From contig NZ_LIPF01000010.1 of assembly GCF_001905385.1 (NCBI RefSeq), forward strand, positions 1 through 64,000: 64,000 bases of DNA, written 5' to 3'. This DNA comes from Streptomyces sp. CB02414 (lineage in GTDB: Bacteria; Actinomycetota; Actinomycetes; Streptomycetales; Streptomycetaceae). Below, piece after piece: positions 7,844-16,572 of this stretch (its first letter is position 1; every line of letters begins with the position of its first letter). The notes under the pieces were generated by a model that did no database searches, had not been told where the DNA came from, and saw nothing but the letters and a program-made list of their open reading frames with translations. Made by a program: the position numbers and the translations under genes.

Positions 7844-8431
7844 TCAGCCTAGGGCCTGTCCGGTGGGCCCGGCCGGGGCGCGCCGCTCCCGCAGCACCGT
7901 GAGGACGCGCTCGCACCAGCGGGCGTTCTCGCGCTCGAAGGTGATCCCGGCGAGCAGGGTGAGGTAGGGCCCGACGCGGTCGGACTCCCGCAGGTGCTCC
8001 TCCTCGGTGCGGCCGTCCAGGAGGCGCTCGCGGACCCGTTCGTAGCGGGCCAGTTTGCCCAGGGCCCAGGCCCTGCGTTCCTCCACCAGCGCGCGGACCC
8101 GCTCCGGGTCGACGCCGTCCATGGCCTGCATCTTGATCAGGAACTCGTCGCGGACGGCGGTGGGGCGCCGGGTCGGCTCGGCGGCGAAGGCCCCCAACTG
8201 CTCGCGGCCGGCCGCCGTGAGCGAGAAGAGCCGCTTGGTGGGCCGGCGCTCCTGCGGCACCGTCCGGGCCTCGATGAGTCCGTCGCCCGCGAGGCGCTCC
8301 AGCTCGCGGTAGAGCTGCTGCGGTGTGGCCGGCCAGAAGTTGGCGAGCGAGACGTCGAACACCTTGGACAGCTCGTAGCCCGAGGCCTCGCCCTCCAGCA
8401 GGGCGGCCAGGACGGCGTACTTGAGAGACAT
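7844..8431 (-). CDS. PadR-family transcriptional regulator
   Basis: The 195-residue protein has the PadR winged helix at its N-terminus (YAVLAALLEGEASGYELSKV) with the wing at about residues 55-75, and the C-terminal helical dimerisation domain of Vir-like PadR proteins. No ribosome binding site precedes the ATG. A TAGCGT -10-like hexamer lies 9 bases upstream, so a leaderless transcript is plausible. An inverted repeat in the divergent promoter is the likely operator for autorepression. It leads the methyltransferase operon. Confidence 0.85.
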   Translation of the reverse strand: MSLKYAVLAALLEGEASGYELSKVFDVSLANFWPATPQQLYRELERLAGDGLIEARTVPQERRPTKRLFSLTAAGREQLGAFAAEPTRRPTAVRDEFLIKMQAMDGVDPERVRALVEERRAWALGKLARYERVRERLLDGRTEEEHLRESDRVGPYLTLLAGITFERENARWCERVLTVLRERRAPAGPTGQALG

Positions 8432-8439
8432 GTCGACAC

Positions 8440-8464
8440 GCTAGCAAGCAGGGGCTAGCCTGCT
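8440..8464. promoter_or_regulatory. Candidate PadR operator
   Basis: Two GCTAGC palindromes (8440-8445 and 8454-8459) overlap the inverted repeat AGCAGG-N6-CCTGCT (8447-8464). The site sits at the start of the PadR gene in the 92-base gap to the divergent SnoaL-like gene, a typical place for a PadR operator that would control both directions. Confidence 0.5.
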
Positions 8465-8523
8465 CCGCACCTATTCAAAAAGTTGGGTATACCTCCGGGT
8501 GCCCACTGACTTCAGGAGTCGCA

Positions 8524-8934
8524 ATGCGGGCATTCCGTGCGGCGGTCGAGGCCCACGACCTCGACGCCGTCGAAGCACTGCTGGCCGAGGACGTGGTCTT
8601 CACCAGTCCCGTGGTGTTCAAGCCCTACCGAGGAAAGGCGATCACGGCGGCGATCCTGCGTGCGGTCGTCCGCGTCTTCGAGGACTTCCGCTACGAACGC
8701 GTCATCGGCGAGGCGGACGGCCGGGACCACGCGCTGGTGTTCACGGCACGGGTGGGCGACCGCGAGATCGGCGGCTGCGACCTCCTGCACCTCGACGAGG
8801 ACGGCCGGATCGACGAGCTGACGGTGCTGGTGCGCCCGCTGTCGGGTGCGCAGGCGCTGCAGGCGGCGATGGGCGCGCAGTTCGAGCGGATCGTCCGGGA
8901 GGCGCAGGAGGCGGAGGCACGTTCGGGGGCCTGA
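8524..8934 (+). CDS. SnoaL-like / NTF2-fold protein
   Basis: The 136-residue protein has the cone-shaped NTF2-like pattern: an N-terminal helix (FRAAVEAHDLDAVEALLAEDVV), strands with VVFKPYRGK, and the LLHLDEDGRIDELTVLVRPL strand pair. AGGAG lies 7 bases before the ATG. Such proteins include polyketide cyclases and ketosteroid isomerases but many only bind small ligands, so no reaction is assigned. It is divergent from the PadR operon and may share its promoter. Confidence 0.75.
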   Translation: MRAFRAAVEAHDLDAVEALLAEDVVFTSPVVFKPYRGKAITAAILRAVVRVFEDFRYERVIGEADGRDHALVFTARVGDREIGGCDLLHLDEDGRIDELTVLVRPLSGAQALQAAMGAQFERIVREAQEAEARSGA

Positions 8935-9296
8935 GTCCCGCCCGGCACACGCGGAGGACGGAACATCCGTCGCACCCACGGCGTTGAGGAGGGTGGGAGC
9001 CGGAACAGGCGCCCACCCCTCCGCCGCACCACGACTTCCGTGGTACGGTGCGTGAAGCACTTGTGTACGCCCGGTCCCGGGCGCCGGTGCCTGTTTCTCC
9101 CTCGGTTCGCCGACTCGCCCGTCCAGTCGACCGGCGCGTCAGCTTCTCAGCACAACCTCGTGAGCGGGCGTCTCGACCCGCTGTGTCCGAGGTGCTGTTC
9201 CCGCCGTCCGGAGGCGTGTCGTCCGACCCCTCGCGCGGCCTCTCACCCCTTCCTTCCACATCCTCCGTGCCCGCGTCCTCGAAGGGACCGACCACC
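8935..9296 (+). promoter_or_regulatory. Long C-rich leader and promoter region of the short rho gene
   Basis: The 362-base stretch contains no convincing gene. A TACGGT -10-like hexamer near 9043 would give an untranslated leader of about 240 bases. The section 9080-9290 is C-rich and G-poor for this genome, with many CTC and TCC runs, as expected of a Rho-utilisation (rut-like) leader. The rho reading frame stays open back to 9048, so an N-terminally longer product cannot be excluded, but that extension matches nothing I recognise. Confidence 0.45.
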
Positions 9297-10436
9297 ATGA
9301 CCACCACACTCGAACACCCCCCTGCACGTCAGTCCCCGGCCGAGACCGTGCGCGGTGTCCTCGACATCGACGCGGGCGGGAAGGGACACCTGCGAGGCCC
9401 GAGCCTCCAGCCCGAGCCGGCCGACCTGTCCGTCTCCCCCGCGCTGATCCGCCGCCACGGCCTGCGCAAGGGCGACCTGGTCGAGGGCGTGCGCGGCGAC
9501 CGCCGCGCCCTGTCCGACGTCGTCCGGGTGGGCGGCCGCGCACCCGACCGGCAGGGCGGCCGGCGCCGGTTCGGCGACCTGACGCCGCTGCACCCGCACT
9601 CGCGGCTGCGGCTCGAACACCCGGCGGCCGGGGCGACCGGGCGCCTCGTCGACCTGCTCGCCCCGGTCGGCAAGGGGCAGCGCGGCCTGATCGTGGCCCC
9701 GCCGAAGACCGGCAAGACGGTCCTCCTCCAGCAGATCGCCGCCGCGGTCGCCGGCAACCACCCCGGCTCCCGCCTCATGGTGGTGCTGCTCGACGAGCGC
9801 CCCGAAGAGGTCACCGACATGCGCCGGGCCGTGCGGGGCGAGGTGTACGCCTCGACCTTCGACCACGGCGCCAAGCAGCACATCGCGCTCGCCGAGCTCG
9901 TGATCGAGCGGGCCAAGCGGCTGGTCGAGGCCGGCGAGGACGTCGCCATCCTCCTGGACTCCCTCACCCGGCTGTGCAGGGCGCACAACAACGCCGCCTC
10001 CTCCGGCGGCCGCACCCTCAGCGGCGGGGTCGACGCCGGGGCGCTGCTCGGACCCAAGCGGTTCTTCGGCGCCGCCCGGCAGGCCGAGGAGGGCGGCTCC
10101 CTCACCATCCTCGCCACCGCCCTGGTGGAGACCGGCTCGCGCGCCGACGACTTCTACTTCGAGGAGCTCAAGAGCACCGGCAACATGGAGTTGCGGCTCA
10201 GCCGCGAGCTCGCCGCCCGGCGCGTCTTCCCCGCCGTGGAACTGACCGGTTCCGGCACCCGCCGCGAGGAACTGCTGCTGTCCCCCGCGGAGTCGGCCGC
10301 CGTGACCGGGCTGCGGCGGGCCCTGCAGACCCGGGACGGGCAGTCCGGTCTGGAGACGCTGCTGGAGCGGATGCGCCGGACCCCGGACAACGCGGCGTTC
10401 CTGCGCGCCGTCCAGCCGACGCTGCCCGCCGGCTGA
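9297..10436 (+). CDS. Short transcription termination factor Rho paralogue
   Basis: This 379-residue hexameric RNA helicase has a compact N-terminal OB/cold-shock domain followed directly by the ATPase core. Walker A is APPKTGKT (near residue 136), Walker B ILLDS, and the DERPEEVTDM, GSR and TGNMEL elements match E. coli Rho, so ATP hydrolysis should be intact. The RNP1 motif GFGFLR of the primary RNA site reads GKGHLR here (about residues 28-33), removing both aromatic RNA contacts. It lacks the large basic insertion of the housekeeping actinobacterial Rho, so it is probably a second specialised copy. GAAGGGA precedes the ATG. Confidence 0.9.
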   Translation: MTTTLEHPPARQSPAETVRGVLDIDAGGKGHLRGPSLQPEPADLSVSPALIRRHGLRKGDLVEGVRGDRRALSDVVRVGGRAPDRQGGRRRFGDLTPLHPHSRLRLEHPAAGATGRLVDLLAPVGKGQRGLIVAPPKTGKTVLLQQIAAAVAGNHPGSRLMVVLLDERPEEVTDMRRAVRGEVYASTFDHGAKQHIALAELVIERAKRLVEAGEDVAILLDSLTRLCRAHNNAASSGGRTLSGGVDAGALLGPKRFFGAARQAEEGGSLTILATALVETGSRADDFYFEELKSTGNMELRLSRELAARRVFPAVELTGSGTRREELLLSPAESAAVTGLRRALQTRDGQSGLETLLERMRRTPDNAAFLRAVQPTLPAG

Positions 10437-10533
10437 CGTCCGCCGTCGCTCCCGCTACGGCATCCGGGTGCTTGCGGGCGCGACCCGGCCCGGGCAGCGT
10501 GGCGGTCCAGGGGCCCGTTCCTACGTTTGCGGT

Positions 10534-11712
10534 ATGACTATCGGATTCTCATCCCGGGCGGTTCACGCCACCTGTGCGCTCTGCGCGGCCGGGCTGCTGA
10601 CGCTCATGCCCGCCGCGGCCGCCCGCGCGGAACGGCCGGACCCCGGTCCGCCCGGCGGATCACGGGCCGCGGCGCCGGGGCAGGCGCTCCTGTACCGCTC
10701 CGGTACCCAGGTCCGGCCCCACCGGGGCGCGCCCGAGGTCCCCGATGTCTCCGCGCTGTCCTGGGTGGTGGCCGACGCCGGCACCGGCGACGTGCTGGCC
10801 GCGCACGACGCGCATCGCAAGCTGCCACCGGCCAGCACCCTCAAGACCCTGTTCGCGCTCACGGTGCTGCCGGTCCTGCCGGGCGGCATCCGCCACGAGG
10901 TGAGTGGCGACGAACTGTCCGGCATCGGGCCCGGCAGCAGCCTGGTGGGTGTCGTCGAGGGACGTACGTACCGGGTCTCCGACCTGTGGAACGGCGTCTT
11001 CCTGAACTCCGGCAACGACGCCGTCCACGTCCTCGCCTCGCTCACCGGCGGCTGGAGCGCCACGGCCGCCCGCATGCAGGCCGAGGCCCGCGCCCTCGGC
11101 GCCCGCGACACCCACGTGCGCTCACCCGACGGCTACGACGCGCCGGGGCAGGTGTCGTCGGCGTACGACCTCGCGGTCTTCGGCCGGGCGGGCCTCAGGA
11201 ACCCGGACTTCGCCCGGTACTGCAAGAAGATCGACGCGCTGTTCCCCGGCCGCGACGGGGACTCGTACGGGATCATGAACACCAACCGGCTGCTCACCGG
11301 GGCGGACGGTGTGGAACCGTACCCGGGGCTGATCGGCATCAAGAACGGCTACACCAGCAACGCCGGCAACACCCTCATCGCGGCGGCCCGCCGCGACGGA
11401 CGGACCCTGGTGGTGACCGTGATGAACCCGCAGGAGGGCGGCGGCCACGCCGTGTACGAGGAGGCCCGCGCCCTGCTCGACTGGGGATTCGAGGCGGACG
11501 GCCGCGTCGACCCGGTGGGATCGCTGGTGCCCGCTTCCGCCCGCCCGCGGCCGGGACCCGAGGCCGTGCCCGCGTCGGTCACGACGGCCCGGCCGTCACC
11601 GGACGACGCGGGCTGGGCGGAGACCGGTGCGATCGTGGGCGTCGCCGGACTCGGCGCGGGCGCCATGGCACTGGCCCTGCGGCTCAAGCTGGTCCGGGTG
11701 GAGAAGGACTGA
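10534..11712 (+). CDS. D-alanyl-D-alanine carboxypeptidase (class A low-molecular-weight PBP)
   Basis: This 392-residue secreted, membrane-anchored peptidase has a signal peptide (about residues 1-32) and a transmembrane helix near residues 365-385 with a short cytoplasmic tail. The three penicillin-binding motifs are present: STLK (near residue 102), SGN (near 159) and KNG in place of KTG (near 270). It trims the terminal D-Ala of peptidoglycan pentapeptides. It follows the short rho by about 100 bases without a clear terminator, so cotranscription is possible. Confidence 0.9.
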   Translation: MTIGFSSRAVHATCALCAAGLLTLMPAAAARAERPDPGPPGGSRAAAPGQALLYRSGTQVRPHRGAPEVPDVSALSWVVADAGTGDVLAAHDAHRKLPPASTLKTLFALTVLPVLPGGIRHEVSGDELSGIGPGSSLVGVVEGRTYRVSDLWNGVFLNSGNDAVHVLASLTGGWSATAARMQAEARALGARDTHVRSPDGYDAPGQVSSAYDLAVFGRAGLRNPDFARYCKKIDALFPGRDGDSYGIMNTNRLLTGADGVEPYPGLIGIKNGYTSNAGNTLIAAARRDGRTLVVTVMNPQEGGGHAVYEEARALLDWGFEADGRVDPVGSLVPASARPRPGPEAVPASVTTARPSPDDAGWAETGAIVGVAGLGAGAMALALRLKLVRVEKD

Positions 11713-11731
11713 CGCCGCCTCGGCCCGTGCC

Positions 11732-12655
11732 TCAGAAGACCGAGAGGCCCGTCAGCGTCGTGAAGCGGTCCAGGGCGGCGACCCCGGCCACCGAGTTGCC
11801 CCGCTCGTCCAGGCCGGGGCTCCACACGCACAGCGTGCAGCGGCCGGGCACGACCGCGATGATGCCGCCGCCGACCCCGCTCTTGCCCGGCAGGCCCACC
11901 CGGTAGGCGAAGTCCCCGGCCGCGTCGTACGTCCCGCAGGTCAGCATCACCGCGTTGACCTGCTTGGCCTGACTGCGGCTCAGCAGCCGGGTGCCGTCGG
12001 CGCGGATGCCGTGCCGGGCCAGGAAACCGGTCGCCAGGGCGAGGTCGGCGCACGAAGCGGCCACGGAGCACTGCCGGAAGTACTGCTCCAGCAGGACCGG
12101 CACCGGGTTGTCGATGTTGCCGTACGACGCCATGAAGTGGCCGAGGGCCGCGTTCCGGTCGCCGTGCGCGGTCTCGGAGGCGGCGACCTCCTCGTCGTGG
12201 GCCAGGTCCGGGTTGCCGCTCTCGGCGCGCAGGAAGGCGAGCAGTTCGCCCGCGGCGTCGCCGGTACGGGTGTGCAGGCGGTCGGTGACGACGAGGGCGC
12301 CGGCGTTGATGAACGGATTGCGGGGGATGCCGTTCTCGTACTCCAGCTGCACCAGGGAGTTGAACGGGTTGCCGGACGGCTCGCGGCCCACGTGCTCCCA
12401 GAGGGCGTCGCCCTCGCGGGACAGGTCGAGGGCGAGGGTGAACACCTTGGTGATGGACTGCGCGGAGAACGGCTCGCGCCAGTCCCCCACTCCGTACACC
12501 GCGCCGTCCGGCTCGGCGACGGCCATGCCGAAGCGGCGCGGGTCGCAGGCGGCCAGCGCCGGGATGTAGTCCGCGGGCCGGCCGCTGCCCGGGGTCCGCT
12601 CGATCTCCTCGGCGATGCGTTCCAGGACCGGCAGGAAGGTCGTCGGCGTACTCAT
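11732..12655 (-). CDS. glsA: Glutaminase (GlsA family)
   Basis: This 307-residue serine-dependent glutaminase of the beta-lactamase fold has the SAQSITK motif (Ser near residue 66, Lys three residues later), followed by GREPSGNPFNS and NPFINAGA. It converts glutamine to glutamate and ammonia in the cytoplasm. The ATG at 12655 is chosen; an ATG three codons upstream (12664) is also possible, and neither has a strong ribosome binding site. It converges on the carboxypeptidase gene with a 19-base gap and is divergent from the desaturase. Confidence 0.9.
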   Translation of the reverse strand: MSTPTTFLPVLERIAEEIERTPGSGRPADYIPALAACDPRRFGMAVAEPDGAVYGVGDWREPFSAQSITKVFTLALDLSREGDALWEHVGREPSGNPFNSLVQLEYENGIPRNPFINAGALVVTDRLHTRTGDAAGELLAFLRAESGNPDLAHDEEVAASETAHGDRNAALGHFMASYGNIDNPVPVLLEQYFRQCSVAASCADLALATGFLARHGIRADGTRLLSRSQAKQVNAVMLTCGTYDAAGDFAYRVGLPGKSGVGGGIIAVVPGRCTLCVWSPGLDERGNSVAGVAALDRFTTLTGLSVF

Positions 12656-12793
12656 GATCGCCATTGTCCACGCGGGCCCGTCGCGGCGCGCAGCGGCGGG
12701 GAGGACCCCAGGTCGGGGGTGGGGCTGGCTACACCCCGGGCTCGGGTGCCAACGCCATTCTGCGGCCGGACGGCCGTTCACATACTGAAGTAC

Positions 12794-13852
12794 ATGGTCA
12801 ATTCAACGGTGCTCGTCGAGAGCACGCCCGCGCGTGGACAGGAAAAGGGACGCGAGAAGGGCAGCGACTTTTCCGAACTCAACCGGCGTATGGCCGACGC
12901 GGGGCTGCTGCGGCGCCGCCCGCTGTATTACACGGTCCGTTTCGGCGTGGTCGCCCTGGCGCTCGCGGGCGGTGTCGCCGCCTTCCTCCTGCTGGGGGAC
13001 AGCTGGAGCCAGCTGTTCGTGGCGGTGGGGACGGCCGTCGTCTTCGGCCAGCTCGGACTGGCCGCCCACGACCTCGCCCACCGGCAGGTCTTCACCCGCC
13101 GGCGCCCCAGCGAGACCGGCGGACTGCTGGTCGCCAACCTGCTGCTGGGCATGAGCTACGGCTGGTGGATGAACAAGCACACCCGCCACCACGCCAACCC
13201 CAACCACGAGGAGAAGGACCCGGACGTCTCGCCCGACATCCTGGTCTGGTCCCGGGGCCAGGCGAGCCGGGCCAAGGGGCTCCCGCGTTTCATCGGGAGG
13301 CACCAGGCCGCGCTGTTCTTCCCGCTGCTGACGCTGGAAGGGCTGAATCTCAGCTTCAACAGTTTCAAGGCACTGCGCAGCCCGTCCATGAAACGGCCGG
13401 TCCTCGAGGGCACCCTGCTCGTCGCCCACTTCGTCCTCTACTTCGGCGGCCTGTTCACGGTCCTCTCCCCCGGCAAGGCGCTCGCCTTCATCGCCGTGCA
13501 CCAGGGCCTGTTCGGGATCTACCTGGGCTCGGTCTTCGCCCCCAACCACAAGGGCATGCCGATGATCGAGGAGGGCACGCGGCTCGACTTCCTGCGCCGT
13601 CAGGTCCTCACCTCCCGCAACGTACGCGGGGGATTCCTCGTCGACGCGTTCATGGGCGGCCTCAACTACCAGATCGAGCACCACCTCTTCCCCAGCATGC
13701 CGACCCCGGCCCTCGGCAGGGCCCAGGTCATCACCGAGCGGTACTGCGCCGAACTGGGCGTCCCGTACCACCAGACGGGGCTGCTGGCCTCGCACCGGGA
13801 GGCGCTGCGCCACATGCGGAGCGTCGGGGAGCCGCTGCGCAACGCCCGCTGA
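12794..13852 (+). CDS. Membrane fatty acid desaturase
   Basis: The 352-residue integral membrane di-iron desaturase has three histidine boxes: HDLAH (near residue 92), HTRHH (near 129) and QIEHH (near 294). The Gln at the first position of the last box resembles front-end and acyl-lipid desaturases, but no cytochrome b5 domain is fused, so ferredoxin probably supplies electrons. Four or more membrane segments are visible. The ribosome binding site is poor (ACTGAAG). It probably adjusts membrane lipid unsaturation. Confidence 0.9.
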   Translation: MVNSTVLVESTPARGQEKGREKGSDFSELNRRMADAGLLRRRPLYYTVRFGVVALALAGGVAAFLLLGDSWSQLFVAVGTAVVFGQLGLAAHDLAHRQVFTRRRPSETGGLLVANLLLGMSYGWWMNKHTRHHANPNHEEKDPDVSPDILVWSRGQASRAKGLPRFIGRHQAALFFPLLTLEGLNLSFNSFKALRSPSMKRPVLEGTLLVAHFVLYFGGLFTVLSPGKALAFIAVHQGLFGIYLGSVFAPNHKGMPMIEEGTRLDFLRRQVLTSRNVRGGFLVDAFMGGLNYQIEHHLFPSMPTPALGRAQVITERYCAELGVPYHQTGLLASHREALRHMRSVGEPLRNAR

Positions 13853-13882
13853 GCACCCGTCCGGTGTCCCGGCGTGCCGGGG

Positions 13883-14719
13883 TCAGCTCTGCAGTACGCC
13901 GGTGCCGAGCAGCCCGAACAGCAGGAGGCCGACCGCGATCCGGTAGATCACGAACGCGTTGAAGGAGTGCTTGGCGACGAACTTCAGCAGCCAGGCGATG
14001 GAGGCGTAGGCCACCACGAAGGAGACGAGGGTGCCGACCGCCAGGGGGGCGGCGCCCGTCCCGGTGCCGAGGGCGTCCTTCAGTTCGTAGAGACCGGCGC
14101 CGGTCAGGGCGGGGATGCCGAGGAAGAAGGAGAGCCGGGTGGCGGCCACCCGGTCCAGGTCGAGCATCAGGGCGGTGGACATGGTGGCGCCGGAGCGGGA
14201 GAAGCCGGGGAAGAGGAGGGCGAGGATCTGGGAGCCGCCGACCAGCATCGCGTCCTTGAACGACGTGTCGTCCTCCCCCCGCTTGTGCCGGCCGGTCCGG
14301 TCGGCCACCCACATCACGCCGCTGCCGACGATCAGCGAGCCGGCGACCACCCACAGCGAGGCCAGCGGCCCCTTGATCAGCGGCTTGGCGGCCAGGCCCA
14401 CGAGCACGATCGGGATCGTCGCCGCGATGACCCACCAGGCGAACTTGTAGTCGTGGTGGTAGCGCTCCTCCCGGTCGGTCAGCCCGCGCAGCCAGGCGGC
14501 GACGATCCGCCCGATGTCCTTGCGGAAGTAGACGAGGACGGCGGCGATGGCGCCGACCTGGATGACCGCCGAGAACCCGATGACGGCGTCGTCGTCGACG
14601 GGGATGCCCATCAGTCCTTCGACGATCTTGAGGTGGCCGGTCGAGGAGACCGGAAGGAACTCGGTCACCCCCTCGACGGCTCCGAGGACGACGGCCTGAC
14701 CGATGCTGATGGCGCTCAT
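13883..14719 (-). CDS. uppP: Undecaprenyl-diphosphatase UppP (BacA)
   Basis: About 278 residues long, with eight predicted membrane helices and the diagnostic EGVTEFLPVSSTGHL near the N-terminus plus the second conserved FPGFSRSG segment. It dephosphorylates undecaprenyl pyrophosphate to recycle the peptidoglycan carrier and can confer bacitracin tolerance. TAGGAC lies 10 bases before the ATG at 14719, preferred over the ATG at 14728. It converges on the desaturase; CCCGGC-GT-GCCGGG (13868-13881) lies between their ends. Confidence 0.93.
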   Translation of the reverse strand: MSAISIGQAVVLGAVEGVTEFLPVSSTGHLKIVEGLMGIPVDDDAVIGFSAVIQVGAIAAVLVYFRKDIGRIVAAWLRGLTDREERYHHDYKFAWWVIAATIPIVLVGLAAKPLIKGPLASLWVVAGSLIVGSGVMWVADRTGRHKRGEDDTSFKDAMLVGGSQILALLFPGFSRSGATMSTALMLDLDRVAATRLSFFLGIPALTGAGLYELKDALGTGTGAAPLAVGTLVSFVVAYASIAWLLKFVAKHSFNAFVIYRIAVGLLLFGLLGTGVLQS

Positions 14720-14802
14720 GGCACCCATGTCCTACTACAAGCGGTGGGCGGCTCCCCGTCACCGCCGGAGCGCGTCGGCCTCAGTCACCCCCGTGAGCGC
14801 CG

Positions 14803-15090
14803 CTACCAGCCCTTCTCGAACATCCGCGCCACCTCGGCGACGCGCACCTCGTCCCGCCGGTAGTACGTCCGCCGGCGGACACGGGCGGCGCGCAGCAGCC
14901 CGAGTCGCGCGAGCAGTTCGAGGTGGGTGACGGCCACCCGGCGGGACACGCCGAGCTTGGCGGCGACCAGTTCCGCGCGGACGCCGTGGGCGACGACGTC
15001 CTCGTGGTGCCGCGGCGGGAAGTGGGCGGCCGGGTCCCCGAGCCATTCCAGGATGGCGAGGCGCGTACCGCGCACGGGGGTCCTGAGCAT
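14803..15090 (-). CDS. Small ArsR-like winged-helix regulator
   Basis: This 95-residue protein has a helix-turn-helix (AELVAAKLGVSRRVAVTHLELLARLGLL) followed by a short wing with two tyrosines (RRTYYRRDE). There are no ArsR metal-ligand cysteines, so the signal is unknown. The ATG at 15090 has GGAGG five bases upstream and is preferred to the start at 15135. It precedes uppP on the same strand with an 83-base gap. Confidence 0.75.
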   Translation of the reverse strand: MLRTPVRGTRLAILEWLGDPAAHFPPRHHEDVVAHGVRAELVAAKLGVSRRVAVTHLELLARLGLLRAARVRRRTYYRRDEVRVAEVARMFEKGW

Positions 15091-15253
15091 CTCGCCCTCC
15101 CTGGTTCCGGGCCCGCCCGTACCGTGTCCTCCCACTGTCCCGCAGCCGGTGCCCCGCTGTCCGGGACTCCGGCACCTTGCCCCCCGGACTCACGCTTGCG
15201 CGCGCACTGGTTGCACGGGAAACGCACCGTGGTTCCGGTGTTACCGTGCAGAC

Positions 15254-15658
15254 ATGGCAGCCAGAACGGCCGGTGCGCGGCTCGGGGAACGGTGGCGGGA
15301 GATCCTCTCGGTGCACGCGCGCACGCTGTGCGAGATCGACCGCGTGCTGCACCCGCACGGTCTGGGCGCGAGCGACTTCGAGGTGCTCGACATCCTCGCG
15401 GCCGAGGCACCCGAGGAGGGCTCCCAGTGCCGGGTGCAGAACCTCGTCGGCCATGTCCACCTGAGCCAGAGCGCGCTGTCGCGCCTCATCGCCAGACTGG
15501 AGAAGGACGGGCTGGTGGTGCGCTCGATGTGCGCGGAGGACCGGCGCGGCGTGTACGTCGCCCTGACCCGCAGGGGCCGCGACCTGCACGCGGAGGTGCT
15601 GCCGCTGCAGCGGGCCGTACTGGCCCGCATGCTCGGCGACGGGGGCTCTCCGCTCTAG
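15254..15658 (+). CDS. MarR-family transcriptional regulator
   Basis: A 134-residue MarR protein with a recognition helix in HLSQSALSRLIARLEKDGLV and the wing EDRRGVYVALTRRG. Two cysteines (near residues 27 and 57) could allow redox sensing, but this is speculative. It is divergent from the ArsR-like gene. Its TAG stop overlaps the reverse-strand TAG stop of the next gene inside the palindrome CTAG (15655-15658). An imperfect repeat (TTGCACGG ... CCGTGCAG, about 15209-15252) precedes the start. Confidence 0.85.
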   Translation: MAARTAGARLGERWREILSVHARTLCEIDRVLHPHGLGASDFEVLDILAAEAPEEGSQCRVQNLVGHVHLSQSALSRLIARLEKDGLVVRSMCAEDRRGVYVALTRRGRDLHAEVLPLQRAVLARMLGDGGSPL

Positions 15659-16056
15659 GGACGGGCCAGCAGGGTGCGCACGCCGTCCGACGTGAGCGTG
15701 AGGCGGTGTTCGGAGCCGGCGTCGATGGACAGCGACAGGTCGTCGGCCGGCCACTGCGCGGCGAGGGCGCCCAGCGGCACCATGCGGTAGCGGGAGACGT
15801 ACGGCAGCAGGTCCGCCATCTGGAGTTCGGACGTGAAGACCGGCACCACCTGCCGGCCGCCCTGCTGTTCCAGCACCGGAAGCGCGAGCATCCCCGGGTC
15901 GGCGGCGTCCTGGTCGTTCGCGTCGTCGGGGACGGGGACGAGGACGTCGCTGCTCGCGAGCGTGTCCAGCGCCGCCGTGTCCTCGGTGTTCTCGGCGAGT
16001 GCGTCCAGCGCGCGCTGGGCGGGCGAGACGGAGTTGTCGTTCGCGGGTGTTTCCAT
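15655..16056 (-). CDS. SseB-domain protein
   Basis: This 133-residue protein has an acidic N-terminus and an SseB N-terminal domain with the pattern VLVPVPDD ... VPVFTSELQMADLL ... YRMVPLGAL. These soluble domains occur in many Streptomyces proteins and their function is unsettled. The last three coding bases overlap the convergent MarR gene, so the two stop codons are interlocked and there is no intergenic terminator. Confidence 0.7.
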   Translation of the reverse strand: METPANDNSVSPAQRALDALAENTEDTAALDTLASSDVLVPVPDDANDQDAADPGMLALPVLEQQGGRQVVPVFTSELQMADLLPYVSRYRMVPLGALAAQWPADDLSLSIDAGSEHRLTLTSDGVRTLLARP

Positions 16057-16239
16057 GACAGTTCCCTGGTCGCGGCGGTGGGGTTCCCGCCCCGAATGAT
16101 CGGCGCGGGGGCGGTCCAGCCTCGCGTACCCGATCGTCCAGGGCGCAACCCTGTTCGAGGATTCGCCCGGAATGTGAGGAGTGGGGTCCCAAGGGTTACC
16201 CGGAGACTCCGAACGTCCCACGGACCGGGAGAAGGCCTC

Positions 16240-16572
16240 ATGTCCCACAGCACCAGCGCCCGAGAGGTGGCCGACGCCGTCAAGGACGTCGACTTCCCCG
16301 CGGGCAAGGACGATCTGATCCGGGCGGCACGCGAGGCGGGCGCCTCGCAGGACGCCGTCGCCGCGCTGCGCGGCATTCCGCCCGAGAGCTACGCCAATCG
16401 CGAGGAGGTGGCCCGGTCGGTGCGCGTGGACCCCGCGTCCGACCTCGGCACGTCCCGCGCACAGCGCGCCGAGCAGGCCCGCGCGGGCGGCAAACCCGGC
16501 CAGTCGCAGCACCTGCGTGAGGTGCCGAAGCCGCCGGTGGAGGAGGAACTGGACCGCGGCCGGGACCGCTGA
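16240..16572 (+). CDS. DUF2795 protein
   Basis: This 110-residue hydrophilic protein has a DUF2795 module: VADAVKDVDFPAGKDDLIRA, AREAGASQDAVAALRGIP and a tail rich in Arg, Glu and Gln. Such proteins are small, helical and often near stress genes in actinobacteria; no reaction is known. GGGAGAAGG precedes the ATG. It lies 95 bases upstream of the GAPDH gene on the same strand, but GATC palindromes and a promoter-like segment in the gap suggest separate transcription. Confidence 0.75.
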   Translation: MSHSTSAREVADAVKDVDFPAGKDDLIRAAREAGASQDAVAALRGIPPESYANREEVARSVRVDPASDLGTSRAQRAEQARAGGKPGQSQHLREVPKPPVEEELDRGRDR

